NCBI GenBank assembly: GCA_028826165.1
Contig: JAPDFW010000063.1
Span: 930,001 to 994,000, forward strand
Reading direction: 5' to 3'
Source: Anaeramoeba ignava
Lineage: Eukaryota > Metamonada > Anaeramoebidae
DNA length: 64,000 nt
Every line of letters begins with the position of its first letter. Position 1 is the stretch's first letter. The position numbers were made by a program, and so were the translations under genes. This document shows positions 53,532-64,000 of the stretch, one piece after another. A model generated the notes under the pieces. It made no database searches and had not been told where the DNA came from. It worked only from the letters and a program-made list of their open reading frames with translations.

Positions 53532-56500
53532 TTAAAACTTGATTATAATTTTGAAAACTGGAAAAACAAAAAGTGGATTGAAAATAACATGCCTTTTTGA
53601 AGAACCTTTTTGACCTAAAACAGAATGAAACTCAATTCCATCTTTTTGAGGAGGTTCTGATAAAGATAATAAAGTGTTCTTAGTTTGAAAAACAGAACCA
53701 GAAAAAACGCGACACAAAAACAAAACAAAACTTTTTTCTTCAATATTTTCTTTGTTTTCAAAAATAATTTTTTTTTCTTGTTCCACTTTTTGATCCAAAA
53801 ATGATCCAACTTCATTATTTTCATTTGATTGAAAATATAAACCTTTTCCAAAAACTCCACTAATAAAATCACAAGAAGAAAAACCAAATTTACAAATTCG
53901 ATCACAATCTTGTTCATTGTTTAGGAAAATTTTATCAAAATATAAATATTTTTCAAAATCATTTGGTGTTTTGTTTTTTCTTTGGATGCTGTTATAAATC
54001 TTGGTTTTTATGCTTGAAAATTGTGATTCTAAAATTGGATTCTTGATTTCTTGAACTGAAATAATTTGAGGAGTTTTCGAAATTGTTTGCGAGATTGAAT
54101 TAATTCCTTCATGTGGTATTTTGTTGAGGATATTAAACAATGATTGATCAATTGGGAGAAGTTTATATTTTGGTTCACGAGTAATTGGATCTTTTTATTT
54201 AAAAAAAAAGAGAAAATAAAAATTTTTTTTGGTTTTGAAAATGAAAAAAATTACCATAATCTTCGAATAAATTTTGATTTAGTAAACGATCATTTAGTAA
54301 ATCATTTGCACTTGGTCTTTTTTCTGGAGATGAATCAATTAGTTTTTCAGAAATGGAAATGAATTGTTTGTCTTCAGAAAGCTCAGAAATAAAAGAAATA
54401 GCTTTTTTCATCAAAACACCAACTGAATAAAGATCTGATTCTTTTGAAGAAATGTATTTTTCACCGTTCTTGTAAGATTTCACAAGTTCGGGAGCAATGA
54501 AATCAATGGAACGAGAGAAATCAGGTTCAGGTGCTGGAGGGGAAACAATTGCAAAGCCATTTTGATCGACAAAAATTTGGTCAAGATTGATTTGGTTGTT
54601 TATTAAGGATTGACTGTGAAGATGGTCAAGAGCAATTAAAATTTCTTGCAAAATAAGAATAAATTGAGCGCGATTAATCCCGCGTTTCAGCAACTCAGAA
54701 ACATTACCATTCGGATAATAAGGCAATTGAAGATAATAAGCATTCTCAGATTTGCTGTAAAAGTAACTTTGAATAGGAGAAATAAGTGGATGGTTGATCT
54801 TAAGAAGCAAGCGAATATACTCGAGTCTGAGGCAAATCATTTATCAATCATAATAAAAATAGGAATGAATACATAAAGAAAGATGAAAATAAAAATATAA
54901 AGGGTTATAATTAGTGGGTTTGTTAATAATATCAATAAATAATCTCCAAAATAACAGAAAATTCAATTGAAATCAAATATTAATAATTGATAATAATGTT
55001 TGCAAAATGAAAACTTACGGATATTCTGCTTTGATTAACATGCATTTTGGTGTGTTTTTGGTCTCTTTTAATTGGAAAAAATTGGTGTTGATTTTGATAT
55101 AATCTTCCTCAATAGATCTTGAAACAAAACGAAAATCAAGAGGAAATTGAGACAAGTCAGTGTTGCTAGATTTGATGTTTGAATAAAGTAGTTCAGGAAA
55201 ATTTGAGTTATATAGAAACAGTTTTTCTCGTTGAAGAGTTTCAAAGATCCTTTTCCAAGATTGATGATCACTCTTAAGTTGGTGAATAGATTTCAATGCT
55301 TTTTCATCCATCGGGTATTTATCCATGAGATCTCTTGCTGAAATTTGTGCTTGAATTAAATCTTGAGAAAGTTTTGTAATTTCTGGATATATTTTTTGTT
55401 CCTTATCAATAATTTTTTCAATTGCTTTTTTTTTTAAAAAATGAAAAGAAATTTTGAAATCAAATTCTTTTAAAAATTGTAATTTTTTATCAAGATCAGG
55501 AAGAATGTGATAGAAGAATTCTGAAGTTGTGATTCTAGATTTATAATCTGAACATTGTGAAAAAACACTTTCAAATTGCTCTGAAATTTCTGATAATTTA
55601 TATTCTTTTTGTGGATCTTGATCTGTTAAGAAAATTAAATCATTATCAATAAATTGAAAAAAATTATTGTTTTCCAAAATTTGAAGTGGTTGATTTGCTT
55701 CAATAATTGATCTTAATCCTTGCTCTAATAATGCGGATATGGATTGGCTATTCTCTGCGAAAACTTTCTCCAAGTTTTGAGCTATTTGGTTAATATTTTT
55801 GAGTGAACTAACAAAAGAAACAAATTGGTCAGAATCCGTTTGGAAATTTTCGAAATTTGTTTTAGATAAAGAATTTTCATCTTTGGGATAAAGATTGGAG
55901 ATTTCAGAAACAAGATTGGAAATTCCATTTCTTAAAATTTTGGAATCCACGGAAATTGCCTTGGCTAGCTCGTCTCTTTCTTGAATTTGTAATGAAACAT
56001 CTTGAGCATTTTCGAAATTTTGCAATTCAAAAATTTGTTGAATTTCTGTTGAAATTTGCATATGATTTTGAGTATTATTTATAAATTGTTCAAATTTATC
56101 GAGAATTGATTGACGTTCTTGAAGAACATTTTGAAGATATTCGAAATCTTTCAAGCCCAATAGTTTATCCATCAAAGCATTTATTTGCAACGAATATTGT
56201 TTGTATTTGAGTAATTCAATGAATTGTGATTTGATGAAAGAAATGTCAAGAGCTCTCGAGAAATCTCCAAGTAATTGCACTTGATTTTCGAATTCATCAT
56301 ATTTAAATATTGTTGGGGAAAGCTTCTGTTCAAGAAGTTCAAGAGTTTCATCAAATTCTTTTTGAGAAGATTGGATTGAGGAAAGTAATTCGGATGGATG
56401 AAACTCCTCGAAAAATTGCATAACAACTCCAAGAATTTGAGACCTTATTGTGCATGCTGAACTAACTAAACTCTCCATCTCTTCTGAATACTCATCGCTT

Positions 56501-58359
56501 TTAATAACATTGCTTTTCATTCCCATTTCAATAACTGATATTAAGTCCTCAAGCGCTTCGTAGTTTGAGACTGCTGTTTCCCAATCAAAACCATCGACAC
56601 TTTGCACATCCACTTCATCAACAATCGCGTTGATGATGCTTTGAAGAAACCTTGATAGATATTCTTTGAGTTCCATGCATTCCTCGAGACTAGAACTGAG
56701 CTCATTTTCAGCAAGTAAATAATTCAGGTAATTTATGATTTTGCAAAATCGAGTATTTTGATAATATAAAACTTGCAAAAATGAATGTTCTGTGCTTTGC
56801 TTCTCTTCATTTGAGATTGTTTGAATTTGTTCCTCAATCTCTTCTTGTTTTGTTCCTACTGGATCAACTCTGTTATTCATAAACATTTTAAGTAATTCAA
56901 CACGAAAATCTTGGACGTCATTGAGTTTGTAATCAAAAGGTATGTTAGGATGAGTGATATAATAAGCAAACATACAGCAGAACAATCCCGTATCTTCTGA
57001 TGTTTCTGGTTTGACAATTTTCTTGACATTTTTATAATTAAAATTTGGAGATACTTTGAAGTCAAATATTGTTTCTTTTTTTTGTTGATATTCTTTTTGA
57101 AACCATTCAAGTAGATTTTTTGCCTATTTTGTGCATATAAAATAAATGTATGTTTTGTTTTTTTATTAGCGATTCCTGCTTATATTTCTTTATTTTTAGA
57201 TATTTTTTTAATTTGTTCCACTTTTTTCTTTTTTTTTTTTTTTTGAAAAATCAAAATTTATTTACAACTTCTTTATGATTATTATGGAAAGGATCATAAA
57301 GGAACATTGTTTGTAATGGGAAATGAATGATTGCTAAAGCCCAATCTTCTGGGTTTGGATGAAATGGGATTAAGAAAATTGGAGGTTCTTTAATTGGAGA
57401 TGTCTTTTAATTTTCAAATTAATAAATGAATTTTAATTTTATAAATTAATTTTAATTTTATAAATGAATTTTAATTTTATAAATGAATTTTAATTTTGAT
57501 TTGAATTTTGATTTTCAAATTAATTTTAATTTTATAAATGAATTTTAATTTTATAAATGAATTTTAATTTTGATTTGAATTTTGATTTTCAAATGAATTT
57601 TAATTTTATAAATGAATTTTGATTTTATAAATGAATTTTTATTTTATAAATGAATTTTAATTTTATAAATGAATTTTAATTTTATAAATGAATATTAATT
57701 TTATAAATGAATTTTAATTTTATAAATGAATTTTAATTTTATAAATGAATTTTAATTTTGATTTGAATTTTGATTTTCAAATTAATTTGAATTTTATAAA
57801 TGAATATTAATTTTATAAATGAATTTTAATTTTATAAATGAATTTTAATTTTATAAATGAATTTTAATTTTATAAATGAATATTAATTTTATAAATGAAT
57901 TTTAATTTTATAAATGAATTTTATTTATAAATGAATTTTGATTTTATAAATTAATTTTAATTTTATAAATGAATTTTAATTATAAATGAATTTTAAATGA
58001 ATTTTTTGATTGTTTACACAATAAACACGAGCTTTAACTTCATCATAACCTTGAGTTGATAAATCTTCATAAAAAAAACAATCCATAGAAATAATAGGAG
58101 GATAATTTTCACGTTGAGATCTTTGAGATAACAAATAAAAAAAAGGTTCAATAATCAAATCTGACATATTTTTTCCATTTAGAAAATTTTTCAAAATTTC
58201 ACTTTCCATCACAAAATCTCCAATTTGAATAACAATTTGATTCTCTTCTTCAGAAATTTCTTTTAGAAATTTGTTAAACTCTTGATTTGTAAGATTTCTA
58301 TCCAATGGAATTTGATTTTTAACTCTCCAAGGATGATTTTCTGATAAATTTTCATTCAT
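53532..58359 (-). CDS. Ulp1/SENP-like - coiled coil - kinase-like - PARP-like fusion, predicted pseudoenzyme
   Basis: Five reverse exons: 58359-58018, 57403-57266, 57123-55019, 54826-54255, 54190-53532, all GT-AG and in phase, giving 1271 residues. (1) About 35-235: C48 cysteine-protease fold (LNGKNMSDLIIEPFFYLL; IFLIPFHPNPEDWALAII; FLYDPF; EDTGLFCCMFAYYI). The catalytic His of the usual HW is Asp134, the catalytic Cys of DCG is Thr205; Asp151 remains. (2) About 240-820: Gln/Glu/Leu-rich helical, coiled-coil-like. (3) About 830-1045: kinase fold with NHPLISPIQSYFY, YLQLPYYPNGNVSELL, DFIAPELV and SDLYSVGVLM. HRD is replaced (LINNQINLDQIF) and DFG by a VSPPAP stretch. (4) About 1060-1271: ADP-ribosyltransferase of PARP type (ICKFGF, FGKGLYF, FLCRVFSG, FHSVLG). 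The His of HGT is Phe (YLYFDKIF). The fold calls are by eye; the role is unknown, likely binding or scaffolding. Confidence 0.85.
57404..58017 (-). repeat. fusion gene intron 1, 19-bp tandem repeat
   Basis: About 25 copies of ATAAATGAATTTTAATTTT (forward strand) with TTTTGATTTGAA variants, between donor GTAAAC and acceptor AAAAG. The unit contains the motif that appears singly in many other introns. Confidence 0.92.
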
Positions 58360-58584
58360 TTTTGTTGTTTTTTTTTTAATAAAAGAAAAGAAAAAAATTT
58401 TTTTTTTAATTGTTTTTCTTTTTAAAAATAAAAAGAAAAAAAATGAAAAAATTTTTTTTGCTTTTTTTTTTTTTCAATTAAAATTTTAATCATTTTTTTG
58501 AAATTTAAAAATAAAAGAATAACAATTTTTAAACTTTAATTTGTTCCACAAAAAAAAAAATTTTTTTTTTCTTTTTATTTTCTT
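58360..58584. other. spacer between fusion gene start and DDX42 stop
   Basis: No gene seen. Reverse-strand CATTTTTTTTCTTTTT at about 58430-58446 lies roughly 80 bp upstream of the fusion gene start. The rest is A/T homopolymer-rich, including the DDX42 3' end. Confidence 0.55.
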
Positions 58585-61500
58585 TTATTTTTTTCGAGGT
58601 TTTTTTAGATCATCTTCTAATTTTTTAGAAGTACTATTTAAATTATCTGAACTAACAAAAGTGTTTTGGAAACTTCTGAAAGAACCAATGTTTATTTGTA
58701 AATCATTTTTATCTTTTCTTTTTTTTCGACCTGAAATTTCAGAAAAACCAATTCCTTTTTTATTTCCTTTTCTTCTTGCTGAATGAAATATTTTTTGGAA
58801 ATTCAAATGGTTTTTTTCTGTTTCATTTTTTTCATTTTCAAGATGTAAATCTTCCTTTTCTTTCCAAGAATCCAAAACTTCTTTGATTTTCCCAGTTTGT
58901 TTTGGTTTTTTTTTATGAGAAAGTAATTTTTGGATTGAATTTTTTCGAAAATTTTTATTTTGCATTGCAATTTCAAGTAATTTTTCAGGAACTTCTTGAT
59001 CTGCAAGTTTAAGACTATGAAATAAAACAGCAGCAAAGTTTGATTCGGATTCCATTATTAAATTATAAGCAACTCCTTTATCACCTTTTTGAATTATTAA
59101 AAAAGAAAAAAGTGGAACAAAAAAGTGGAACAAAAAAAGATAAAATGAATTCACTTTATTTCAAGTATATAATAATTTATACCTGCACGTCCAGTTCTAC
59201 CGACCCTATTAACATGTGTATTTACATCACGAGCTACTTCAAAATTTACAACAGTTTTGATTGACCGAATGTCAACTCCTCTTGAGAAAATATCAGTTGC
59301 AACAAGAATGCTGATATTTCCCTTTTGAAATCCTTTGACCATTATGTTTCTATCGTAAGGAGAAAGATCTCCATGAAGTGCTCCACATCTAAATCCATGA
59401 TCATTTATTTCTATTGCTAATTGTTCGGATAATTCTTTTGAAGTTACAAATATTAGGACTGTTCCTGAATCCAAAAAATTTGGGAGATTTTCAAATAACC
59501 AAGATTTCTGTATAAATTTTTTTTTTTTTTTTGAATTTAAATTTAAAATTTGATTTTAAATTTGAATTTGATTTTGATTTTGATTTTGATTTTGAATTTG
59601 ATTTTAAATTTAATTTTAAATTTGATTTAAAATTTGAATTTGATTTTAAATTTAAATTTGATTTTGAATTTGATTTTAAATTTGATTTTAAATTTAAATT
59701 TGATTTTGATTTTGAATTTTGAATTTGAATTTAATTTTGATTTTGATTTTGAATTTGAATTTGAATTTGAATTTGATTTTGATTTTGATTTTAATTTTAA
59801 TTTTGATTTAAAATTTGAATTTGATTTAAAATTTAATTTAAAATTTGAATTTGATTTTAAATTTAATTTTGAATTTGATTTTGATTTTAATTTTGAATTT
59901 AATTTTGATTTTGAATTTGAATTTGATTTTGAATTTAATTTTAAATTTGATTTAAAATTTGATTTTGATTTTAAATTTAAATTTGATTTTGATTTTGAAT
60001 TTGAATTTGGATTTTAATTTGATTTTGAATTTGAATTTAATTTTGAATTTGATTTTGATTTTGATTTTGAATTTAATTTAAAATTTAAATTAAAATTTGA
60101 TTTTGAATTTGATTTTGATTTTAAATTTGAATTTGATTTTGATTTTGATTTTGATTTTGGTTTTGATTTTGATTTTGATTTTGAATTTGATTTTGAATTT
60201 GATTTTGATTTTGATTTTGAATTTGAATTTGAATTTGAATTTGATTTAAAATTTGATTTTGATTTTGATTTTGAATTTGATTTTGATTTTGAATTTGAAT
60301 TTGATTTTGATTTTGATTTTAAATTTGATTTTGAATTTGATTTAGATTTTGAATTTGATTTTGAATTTGATTTAAAATTTGATTTTAATTTTGAATTTGA
60401 ATTTGATTTTAAATTTGATTTTGAATTTGATTTTAATTTTGATTTAAAATTTGGATTTTGAATTTGATTTTAATTTTGAATTTAAATTTGATTTTGAATT
60501 TGAATTTGAATTTGATTTTAATTTTGATTTTGATTTTAAAATTTGATTTTAAATTTTGATTTTGAATTTGAATTTAAATTTGATTTTAAATTTGGATTTT
60601 GAATTTGAATTTTAAATTGAATTTGATATTCAATTTAATTTTTATAAGATAAATTGAAAATTTATCAAAATGTACTTTTTCCTCAATATTTTTGAAAATA
60701 AGAGTATTTTGAACAACATTTTGAGTAGCAACACCAACTTTTCCAATAGTAATTCTAACATAATCTGCTAATTGGTCTCTAACAAGATTTTCTATTGCTC
60801 TTTTTGTTGTTGCACAAAAAAGGAGAATTTGACGATCAGGTCGAATTGCTTGAACAATAGACATAACTTGAGATTCAAAACCAAAATCAAACATTTTATC
60901 AGCTTCATCAAGAACAAGATAAGTACATCGAAGTAAATTTGTTCCTTTCAATCTAATTTGATCAATTAATCTTCCTGGAGTTGCAACAATTATTTCACAT
61001 CCTTTTTTTAATTCTTTTGTTTGTTCGTATTTTTTTATTCCTCCTGTGATTTCTTTCACTATTAAATTATGTGGTTTTGCTAATTGTGTTGTAACAAGAT
61101 AGACTTGATGTGCTAATTCTCTTGTTGGAACAAGAATAACAGAAATTGGTCCTTTTTGATTTGATTTTGATTTTAATTTTAATTTTAATTTTATAAATGA
61201 ATTTTAATTTTAGTTTTAATTTTAATTTTAATTTTAATTTTAATTATTTGATTTGATTTGATTTTGATTTTGATTTGATTTGATTTTAATTTTGATTTTA
61301 ATTTGGATTTGAATTTGATTTTAATTTTGATTTTAATTTTAATTTAAATTTTAATTTTGATTTTAATTTTAATTTTGATTTTTATTTAAATTTTGATTTT
61401 TATTTTAATTTTAATTTTAATTTTAATTTTAATTTTATAAATGAATTTTGATTTTAATTTTAATTTTGATTTTAATTTTGATTTTGATTTTGATTTTGAT

Positions 61501-62406
61501 TTTGATTTTGATTTTATAAATTAATTTTAATTTTAATTTTTGATTTTTAATTTTAATTTTAATTTTAATTTTAATTTTATAAATGAATTTTGATTTTAAT
61601 TTTAATTTTAATTTTAATTTGATTTGATTTTAATTTTGATTTTAATTTGGATTTGAATTTGATTTTAATTTTGATTTTATAAATGAATTTTAATTTTATA
61701 AATGAATTTTGATTTTGATTTTGATTTTGATTTTGATTTTAATTTTAATTTAAATTTGATTTTGATTTTAATTTTAATTTTAATTTAAATTTGATTTTGA
61801 TTTTTGATATCCAACCATCTCCTTTTTGAATATGAGGTTGGTCAAGACAATGAATAATTAAAGGAAGAACATAAGCAAGAGTTTTTCCAGAACCAGTTTT
61901 AGCTATTCCATAAACATCTCTTCCTGATAAAATAGCAGGAATTGCTTGGCTCTGAATTGGAGTTGGCTCAACAATATTCATTTTTTTAAGAATATTAAGA
62001 ACTAAAGAACTAAATCCACATTGCTGAAATGACAGAACAGGTTTAGGTACATCAAATGCTGAAACCCGAATCTGCTTTTCATTTCTAATTTTTTTAACTT
62101 CTTGATCTGAAAGTGTTGCAATTTGAGGATTTTCTTGATAAAAATTTTTGTTGAACTCAAAATATTCAATTTCTGAATGGTTAACTTCATCAAGCGGAAC
62201 AACCGCTTTTTTACGTGATTTTAGATCAACAATGGGGTTGTCATCTGAGTCGAATTCAATTTCAAATTCGGATTTTTGCTGAAGAAGAAAATTTTCATTT
62301 TTTAAATGAGGTTCTAAATTAGAAATGCCAATGTCATGACCAGTAAGATGAAGATAGCTATCAATTTCATCAATTTCATCAATATCGTTTCTAATTTGCT
62401 GATAAA

Positions 62407-62439
<33 letters not shown>

Positions 62440-62686
62440 GTTTTGTTTGAATCAATTTTTTGTTTACTCAAAATTCTCTTGATTAATTTTATCAAGAAAT
62501 AATTTTTACTTTCTCTTTGTTATTTTTTTTATTTGGATCATCCTTCTCTAAGTCGTTCATAAATTTATCAAGTGCATCTTCACTTTCACTTGAGCTTTCA
62601 TTATCATTTTGATTAAAATTAGTTATTGAAGTTTGATCTTTTTCATCTTCATCAGCAAAATATTTATCTTCAAAAGAATCACTCAT
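58585..62686 (-). CDS. DDX42: DEAD-box RNA helicase, DDX42 type
   Basis: Five reverse exons, 62686-62510, 62398-61816, 61151-60676, 59507-59183, 59084-58585, join in phase to 686 residues. DDX42 is an RNA helicase/chaperone linked to the U2 snRNP (SF3b). Subfamily evidence outside the core: [59 protein letters not shown], and after the core [18 protein letters not shown] and [13 protein letters not shown], all as in human DDX42. Core motifs: Q motif PTPIQSQ, motif I AKTGSGKT, Ia PTREL, TPGRL, motif II DEAD, motif [19 protein letters not shown]. Motif III reads CAT instead of SAT, and motif VI reads NRVGRTGR instead of HRxGRxGR. The C-terminal RGG/Ser-rich tail of the animal protein is replaced by a short Lys-rich tail. 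Intron 2 has donor GTTGGA. Confidence 0.94.
59508..60675 (-). repeat. DDX42 intron 3, TTTGAT/TTTGAA hexamer array
   Basis: A 1168-bp intron of mixed TTTGAT, TTTGAA and TTTAAA hexamers. Frames across it (Asp-Phe-Glu-Phe runs) are not coding. Donor GTACAT, acceptor ACAG. Confidence 0.93.
61152..61815 (-). repeat. DDX42 intron 2, mixed hexamer array
   Basis: TTTTAA/TTTTGA hexamers with four or more copies of TTTTATAAATGAATTTT (about 61189, 61434, 61576, 61677) and a GATTTGATTTGATTTTGATT block used at least twice. Confidence 0.9.
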
Positions 62687-62847
62687 AAAAAATGAAAAGA
62701 AAAAAATGAAAAGAAAAAAAATGAAAAAAAAAAAAAAATCAAAAAGTGGATTGTTAAGTCATATTTTATTCTCCTTTAGTTTATTAATAAACTTAAGTAA
62801 ATAAAATTGAATCTAGACAATTTTTTGAACTTTTTTCATAAATTTTT
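62687..62847 (-). promoter_or_regulatory. DDX42 upstream region
   Basis: Spacer between the DDX42 start and the membralin stop, both reverse. Three reverse-strand CATTTTTT(T) copies at 62687-62724 lie directly upstream of the DDX42 ATG. The remainder (62740-62847) shows no feature. Confidence 0.45.
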
Positions 62848-64000
62848 CTATTGATTTTGTCTTCTAAATTCTAAAGGAGTATTTGCCCGTTCAAGAAAAA
62901 TTCTTGTCATAGGATCAACAGGACCAGGAGGAGTAGAAAAGATAGTCTCGCGCAAAAAAATGGACTCTCTATTTCGGATGGGAGACATTTCATAGCGAAT
63001 AAAGAGATAAAACATAAGGGAAATCTGAAAAAAAAAGCAGAGAAAACCGAATAAATAAGAAAAACCAAAAGGGAAAAGATGAACATAGAAATGCAATAAG
63101 AATTGAGAAGCGAGATGCGTTATTGAATATATCCGCATTGCGGGTTTTGTGCGAGCAAATAAAACAAGAAAAATCTCTGAGCTCCATGAGCACAAAACGA
63201 TGACCAAAGTCAAGAAAAAATCATTAACAAGCTCAGAAACAAGGAAAAGTGCACCTCCAAAGATCACGCTAAAAAGAAGACTTCTTAAGGAAAGAACAGG
63301 TGCAGGAAAGGAACTTTGTCCGTGATTGAAAAAATGGTTGAGTATCACGCCGAGAACAAGGAATAGAAGCATTTCCTGAAGAAATATCCCCATGATTTGG
63401 CTGATCACAAGGGAAATGAATAGTGATTTTGGCAAAAGCCTGAATAATAACAACGGTGTTTGAAAACCAAGCAGAATCGTGAGCAGAGTTTATCATCCTG
63501 CGAAAGGTTTGTGTGCCAGACATTCTTTTGATGATGGATAAATGATGAGGATTTTGATCCTCGCTCGAGTATTCTTGTTGTAATTCTTTTTCATTGAAAT
63601 GCCTGTCAATCTCGACTATACTTTTGAGCTCTTCTCTCATTGGCTGTCTGTAAGGTGACGAGAGGTCTTTTACAAAGGAATCATCGCCAATAACAAGATA
63701 TCCTTTTGCATCAAAATATGATTTGAAACTATTTATCACAATTGGTGGATTCAAGAATATTTTGGTGAAGATTGTGTGAATTTTTTTGCCAACAAAACAT
63801 TGCTCAGTTAACGGCACCTGGATTGTTAGCAAAGATATGTTATAGCGCTGATATTCTTCCTCTGGTATCAATAAGAACCCGGGTATTTTTGAGTAAAGAT
63901 AGGTTGTTCGCGATCCTAATAATGACATCGAATATAATTCCCCAATCAAAGGCAACAGAATTTCTTCAATTTTATTGAAGAAGTGTTGTGTCTTTGTTGC
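62848..64000 (-). CDS. TMEM259: membralin (TMEM259), C-terminal part, frame break
   Basis: Multi-pass ER membrane protein; in animals it acts in ER-associated degradation. The 5' part lies beyond the window: the frame is open to 64000 (ATKTQHFFNKIEEILLPLIG). Seen first is the luminal domain (IPGFLLIPEEEYQRYNISLL, TEQCFVGKKIH, YLVIGDDSF). Then hydrophobic helices follow: LFISLVISQIMGIFLQEMLL, LFSVIFGGALFLVSELVNDF, the conserved MRIYSITHLASQFLLHFYVH, and YLFIRYEMSP. SELVNDFF and the HFYVHLFPFGFSYL segment match the membralin core (SEFFNDTT; HFAFYAYHYRF). The frame changes at about 63489-63491, where one T too many in a TTT run (forward strand) separates FRRMI from TLLTILLGFQ. Length (1153 nt) is one over a codon multiple, which fits a single extra base. 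Short C-terminal tail compared with the animal protein. Confidence 0.87.

Noticed and set aside
1-64000. Alternative nuclear genetic code (TAA/TAG reassigned)
   Set aside because: Conserved genes end at TAA, TGA or TAG at the expected places, and no conserved residue is encoded by a stop codon.
1-64000. Bacterial or organellar origin
   Set aside because: GT-AG introns in most genes and eukaryote-only families (CCT3, VPS35, TRAPPC11, CPSF73, ESS2) exclude it.

Overview
The window is nuclear DNA of an extremely AT-rich, intron-containing unicellular eukaryote. Genes use the standard code (TAA, TGA and TAG all occur as stops) and GT-AG introns. Most longer introns are filled with simple tandem repeats, each with its own unit. 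Strong matches to eukaryotic housekeeping families (CCT3, CPSF73, VPS35, TRAPPC11, ESS2, DDX42, membralin) allow exon joining by phase. The style (repeat-filled introns, polyasparagine/glutamate tracts, RCC1-BTB and ankyrin-BTB expansions) resembles free-living amoeboid protists such as Anaeramoeba. That placement is an inference from memory of such genomes, not a sequence match.

Layout. 0-8 kb: CCT3 and a stomatin/SLP-2-like band-7 gene, both forward. 8-13.4 kb: reverse gene with CH, RasGAP-like and PH-like domains, lacking the arginine finger. 13.6-14.2 kb: small two-helix membrane protein gene with a frame break. 14.3-18.4 kb: reverse CPSF73 with a large Gln/Asn/Glu insertion. 18.8-22.7 kb: reverse ZC3H15-like gene without its CCCH fingers; its single intron holds a 2.2-kb TTAA-flanked DNA transposon relic. 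22.8-24.7 kb: satellite of about 165 bp units. 24.7-31.7 kb: ESS2 and TRAPPC11, forward. 32-37.5 kb: VPS35 and a NADAR-domain gene, reverse.

37.5-52.9 kb: tandem array of six RCC1-BTB paralogues. One is degraded, one has a single-base break and four are open. An ankyrin-BTB gene with the same double-BTB tail is embedded in the opposite orientation. 53.5-58.4 kb: reverse five-exon gene encoding a 1271-residue fusion of an Ulp1/SENP-like domain, a coiled-coil middle, a kinase-like domain and a PARP-like ADP-ribosyltransferase domain, each lacking key catalytic residues. 58.6-62.7 kb: DDX42-type DEAD-box helicase. 62.8-64 kb: 3' part of membralin (TMEM259), running off the window.

No operon logic applies. 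Neighbours are mostly unrelated housekeeping genes. The exception is the RCC1-BTB/ankyrin-BTB block, flanked by a NADAR gene on one side and the pseudoenzyme fusion on the other, which looks like a fast-evolving accessory region. Nearly every start codon on both strands is preceded within about 100 bp by T-rich CATTTTT copies, a candidate shared promoter or leader element. Several single-base breaks in otherwise conserved genes sit in short A/T runs and may be residual sequencing errors. All exon joins are my own, made from splice signals, phase and family similarity; no alignment or RNA evidence was available.
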